The translations under genes were made by a program, and so were the position numbers. The notes below the pieces were generated by a model. It had not been told where the DNA came from and searched no databases. It saw nothing but the letters and a program-made list of their open reading frames with translations. Shown one piece after another: positions 61,988-64,000 of a DNA stretch of 64,000 nucleotides. The stretch spans positions 31,917-95,916 of the forward strand of contig CALXYB010000002.1 of assembly GCA_944392835.1 (NCBI GenBank). The letters run 5' to 3'. Each line of letters starts with the position of its first letter. Position 1 is the first letter of the stretch. This DNA is from an uncultured Alphaproteobacteria bacterium (lineage in GTDB: Bacteria; Pseudomonadota; Alphaproteobacteria; RF32; CAG-239).

Positions 61988-64000
61988 ATGACTAAAAAAG
62001 TTTGTTTGGTTGACGGTTCGGGTTATATCTTTCGTGCTTTTTATGCCCTGCCCTCAATGACGAATCCGCAAGGTGTTCCGGTTAATGCCGTTTATGGTTT
62101 TACCAATATGTTTATGAAGCTCACCTCGCAGATTAAGTGCGATTATTCTCTCGTTTTGTTTGATGCTAAGCGGAAAAATTTTCGTAACAATATTTTTCCT
62201 GACTATAAGGGAACTAGAAAAGAAATACCCGAAGAACTTATTCCACAGTTTGAGCTCATTCGTAACGCCGTTACCGCACTCAACCTCAACTACTTGGAAA
62301 TGGAAGGTTATGAGGCGGATGATTTGATTGCAACTTATACGGAAGAAGCCCTGAAAAAAGGTTATGAGGTGGTGGTTGTTTCCGCGGACAAGGACTTAAT
62401 GCAGCTTATTCAGCCCGGGGTGGAACTGTTTGACCCGATGAAAGACAAATTCTTCACGCCGGAAGACGTTAAGGAAAAATTCGGCGTTTTGCCAGACAAA
62501 GTTATTGATGTACAGGCCTTGTCCGGCGATAGTATTGATAATGTGCCGGGGGTGCCGGGAATCGGCCCCAAGACCGCGGCGGAATTGGTTAATCAGTTCG
62601 GCTCTTTAGAAGGCGTGTTGGAGCATGCTGCCGAAATTAAGCAAAACAAAAGGCGCGAGACTTTGCTTGCCAATATTGAAAACGCACGTATCTCCAAACA
62701 ACTGGTTGAGCTCAAAAAAGATGTGCCGGTGGAACACCCGCTGGAAGAATATGTTTGCCGAAGCCCCGAGCTCACCACCCTGCTCCATTTTGTTGAGCTG
62801 CACGAATTTAAGAGCCTGAAGAACAGAGTGGAAAAATGGGTAACCGAACAATGCGCCGACCATTTGAGTTCAGCCGCACAAAATGCCTCACATAAAAAAG
62901 TTGAGAAAAAATATGAGCTGGTTACGGATGAAAAAAGCCTGAAGATTTGGGCTGAAAAAATCAGCCTTGTCGGCTCTTTTGCTTTTAAGACTATCGCAAA
63001 GGGAAGCGAGCCTTTCTTTGATAAGATTTTGGGGATTGCCTTAGCTCTTGCCCCCGGAGAAGCATGTTATATTCCGCTTACCTTGCCCGAAACCCAAACC
63101 GGCACAAATTTGGACTTATTTGCTTCACCGCAACCTACAGAAAAAACGCTTTCAGCCAAACTTGCGGCTCAATATCTGCAACCTTTGTTTCTTAATCGTT
63201 CCATCTTGAAAATCGGGCATTCCATGAAGCTTGATTTGCATTTTATGAGTCAGATTTTCGGCCCGGAAGCAGATGTTGCACCGATAGATGATGTGGCGGT
63301 TATTTCTTATGTTTTGGATAGTACCGAACACGGGCATAATCTTGATGAGTTGGCGGAATTGTTTTTAGACTATAAAGCGCAAAAGTTGGAAAATCTGCTC
63401 GGTAGCGGTAAAAACAAACTCAATATTGAAGCCATCAGCGCGCAACAGCTTTTGGACTTTGCCGCCGAGCAAGCCGACCTTTCTCTGCGCCTGTACAACA
63501 TCTTGAAACCAAGGCTTGTTCCTGAGCGCAAAGCCGCCGTTTATGAAAATTTTGACCGCCCGCTTATTCGCACCCTGAAAAATATGGAACAAAACGGCGT
63601 GATGGTTGATGCTGCCGCGCTGCGCAAGCTTAGTTCTTCCTTTGAGGAGCAACTCAGACAGATTGAAAGCCAAGTTTATGCCCTCGCCGGAGAAGAATTT
63701 AATCTTGGTTCGCCCAAGCAAATCGGCGAGATTTTATATAATAAACTCGGCTTAAAAGGCAAAAAAACAGCCAGCGGCGGTTTTCAGACCGGCGCAGATG
63801 TCTTGGAAAAAATGGCCGAAGAACACGAACTGCCGGCAAAAATTTTGGAATGGCGCGGTTTTGCCAAGCTCAAGTCTACTTATACCGAAGCTTTGCTTAA
63901 TCTCCTAGACAGCCATAGTCGTTTGCATACAACTTATAATCAGATTACGACGACAACGGGGCGTTTGTCCTCAACGAATCCGAATTTGCAAAATATTCCC
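61988..64000 (+). CDS. polA: DNA polymerase I (3' end outside the window)
   Basis: 671 codons are present and the frame is open to the edge. The ATG at 61988 starts MTKKVCLVDGSGYIFRAFYA and has GAGG upstream. The 5' nuclease domain (1-290) has the metal-binding Asp residues (EGYEADDLIA, SADKDLMQL, SGDSIDNVPG) and the helix-hairpin-helix. A 3'-5' exonuclease-like domain follows (about 305-490); its DEDD residues are partly replaced (GSFAFKTIAK where an F-D-x-E is expected), so proofreading may be lost. The polymerase domain begins (GSPKQIGEIL, TTTGRLSSTNPNLQNIP). Confidence 0.96.
   Translation, partial: MTKKVCLVDGSGYIFRAFYALPSMTNPQGVPVNAVYGFTNMFMKLTSQIKCDYSLVLFDAKRKNFRNNIFPDYKGTRKEIPEELIPQFELIRNAVTALNLNYLEMEGYEADDLIATYTEEALKKGYEVVVVSADKDLMQLIQPGVELFDPMKDKFFTPEDVKEKFGVLPDKVIDVQALSGDSIDNVPGVPGIGPKTAAELVNQFGSLEGVLEHAAEIKQNKRRETLLANIENARISKQLVELKKDVPVEHPLEEYVCRSPELTTLLHFVELHEFKSLKNRVEKWVTEQCADHLSSAAQNASHKKVEKKYELVTDEKSLKIWAEKISLVGSFAFKTIAKGSEPFFDKILGIALALAPGEACYIPLTLPETQTGTNLDLFASPQPTEKTLSAKLAAQYLQPLFLNRSILKIGHSMKLDLHFMSQIFGPEADVAPIDDVAVISYVLDSTEHGHNLDELAELFLDYKAQKLENLLGSGKNKLNIEAISAQQLLDFAAEQADLSLRLYNILKPRLVPERKAAVYENFDRPLIRTLKNMEQNGVMVDAAALRKLSSSFEEQLRQIESQVYALAGEEFNLGSPKQIGEILYNKLGLKGKKTASGGFQTGADVLEKMAEEHELPAKILEWRGFAKLKSTYTEALLNLLDSHSRLHTTYNQITTTTGRLSSTNPNLQNIP

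Overview
The window is a chromosomal segment of an AT-rich alphaproteobacterium. The gene orders rpsT-dnaA-dnaN-recF, mutM / enoyl-CoA hydratase / rpsT, ihfB-lapA-accD, accA-rmuC, lolA-xthA-response regulator, and gpmI-envC-ctpA-polysaccharide deacetylase-rppH all fit Alphaproteobacteria. G+C looks low by eye, heavy use of A/T-ending codons is obvious, and several large exported or membrane proteins match no family I recognise. This suits one of the uncultured, host-associated (gut-type) lineages near Rhodospirillales; that placement is inference. I saw no tRNA or rRNA gene, insertion sequence, prophage or CRISPR array. Genes are packed tightly, with many 1-4 bp overlaps and strong intrinsic terminators.

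Layout. 1-800: the 3' end of rpsA, then an unusual structured leader or small RNA with its own promoter and terminator, followed by a tiny HTH protein. 807-11903: dnaK and dnaJ, split and divergent about 8 kb apart, each with the same sigma-32-like promoter. Between them lie an AMP/thymidine phosphorylase-like enzyme with a Gfo/Idh/MocA oxidoreductase, a 1255-residue membrane protein and two unknowns. 12106-14552: a small accessory block (two paralogous unknown proteins, a GH108 muramidase-like protein, an XRE regulator). 14583-18461: fatty-acid and nucleoid genes accD, lapA, ihfB, rmuC, accA. 18656-26812: a membrane protein, yejA-yejB without yejEF, two membrane-anchored TPR-type proteins and a degenerate EEP-fold protein.

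26890-34217: a Lon-family protease, a tyrosine phosphatase-like protein, a J-domain protein, a ribbon-helix-helix protein, a UbiB-like pseudokinase candidate, mutM, a conserved exported protein, enoyl-CoA hydratase and rpsT. 34772-40936: dnaA, a frameshifted Nudix gene, dnaN, recF and an ABC exporter. 41033-43299: an operon with an unknown protein, mannose-type PTS EIIA, HPr and an orphan beta-class DNA methyltransferase, then a 48-residue Asn-rich peptide. 43422-50570: lolA, xthA, a response regulator, a porin, NadM-like and NadE enzymes, gyrB. 50772-53857: a 751-residue archaemetzincin-like protein and an unknown. 53930-64000: the envelope cluster rppH / deacetylase / ctpA / envC / gpmI, a class A penicillin-binding protein, a small ribbon-helix-helix protein and the 5' two-thirds of polA.

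How the genes fit together: most of the window is housekeeping (replication, envelope assembly, protein quality control, NAD and fatty-acid synthesis). The best candidates for new biology are the switch-like leader at 282-511, the archaemetzincin-like protein at 50772, the 1255-residue protein at 6770, and a set of proteins that keep a family fold but have lost key residues (EEP-like, phosphatase-like, UbiB-like).
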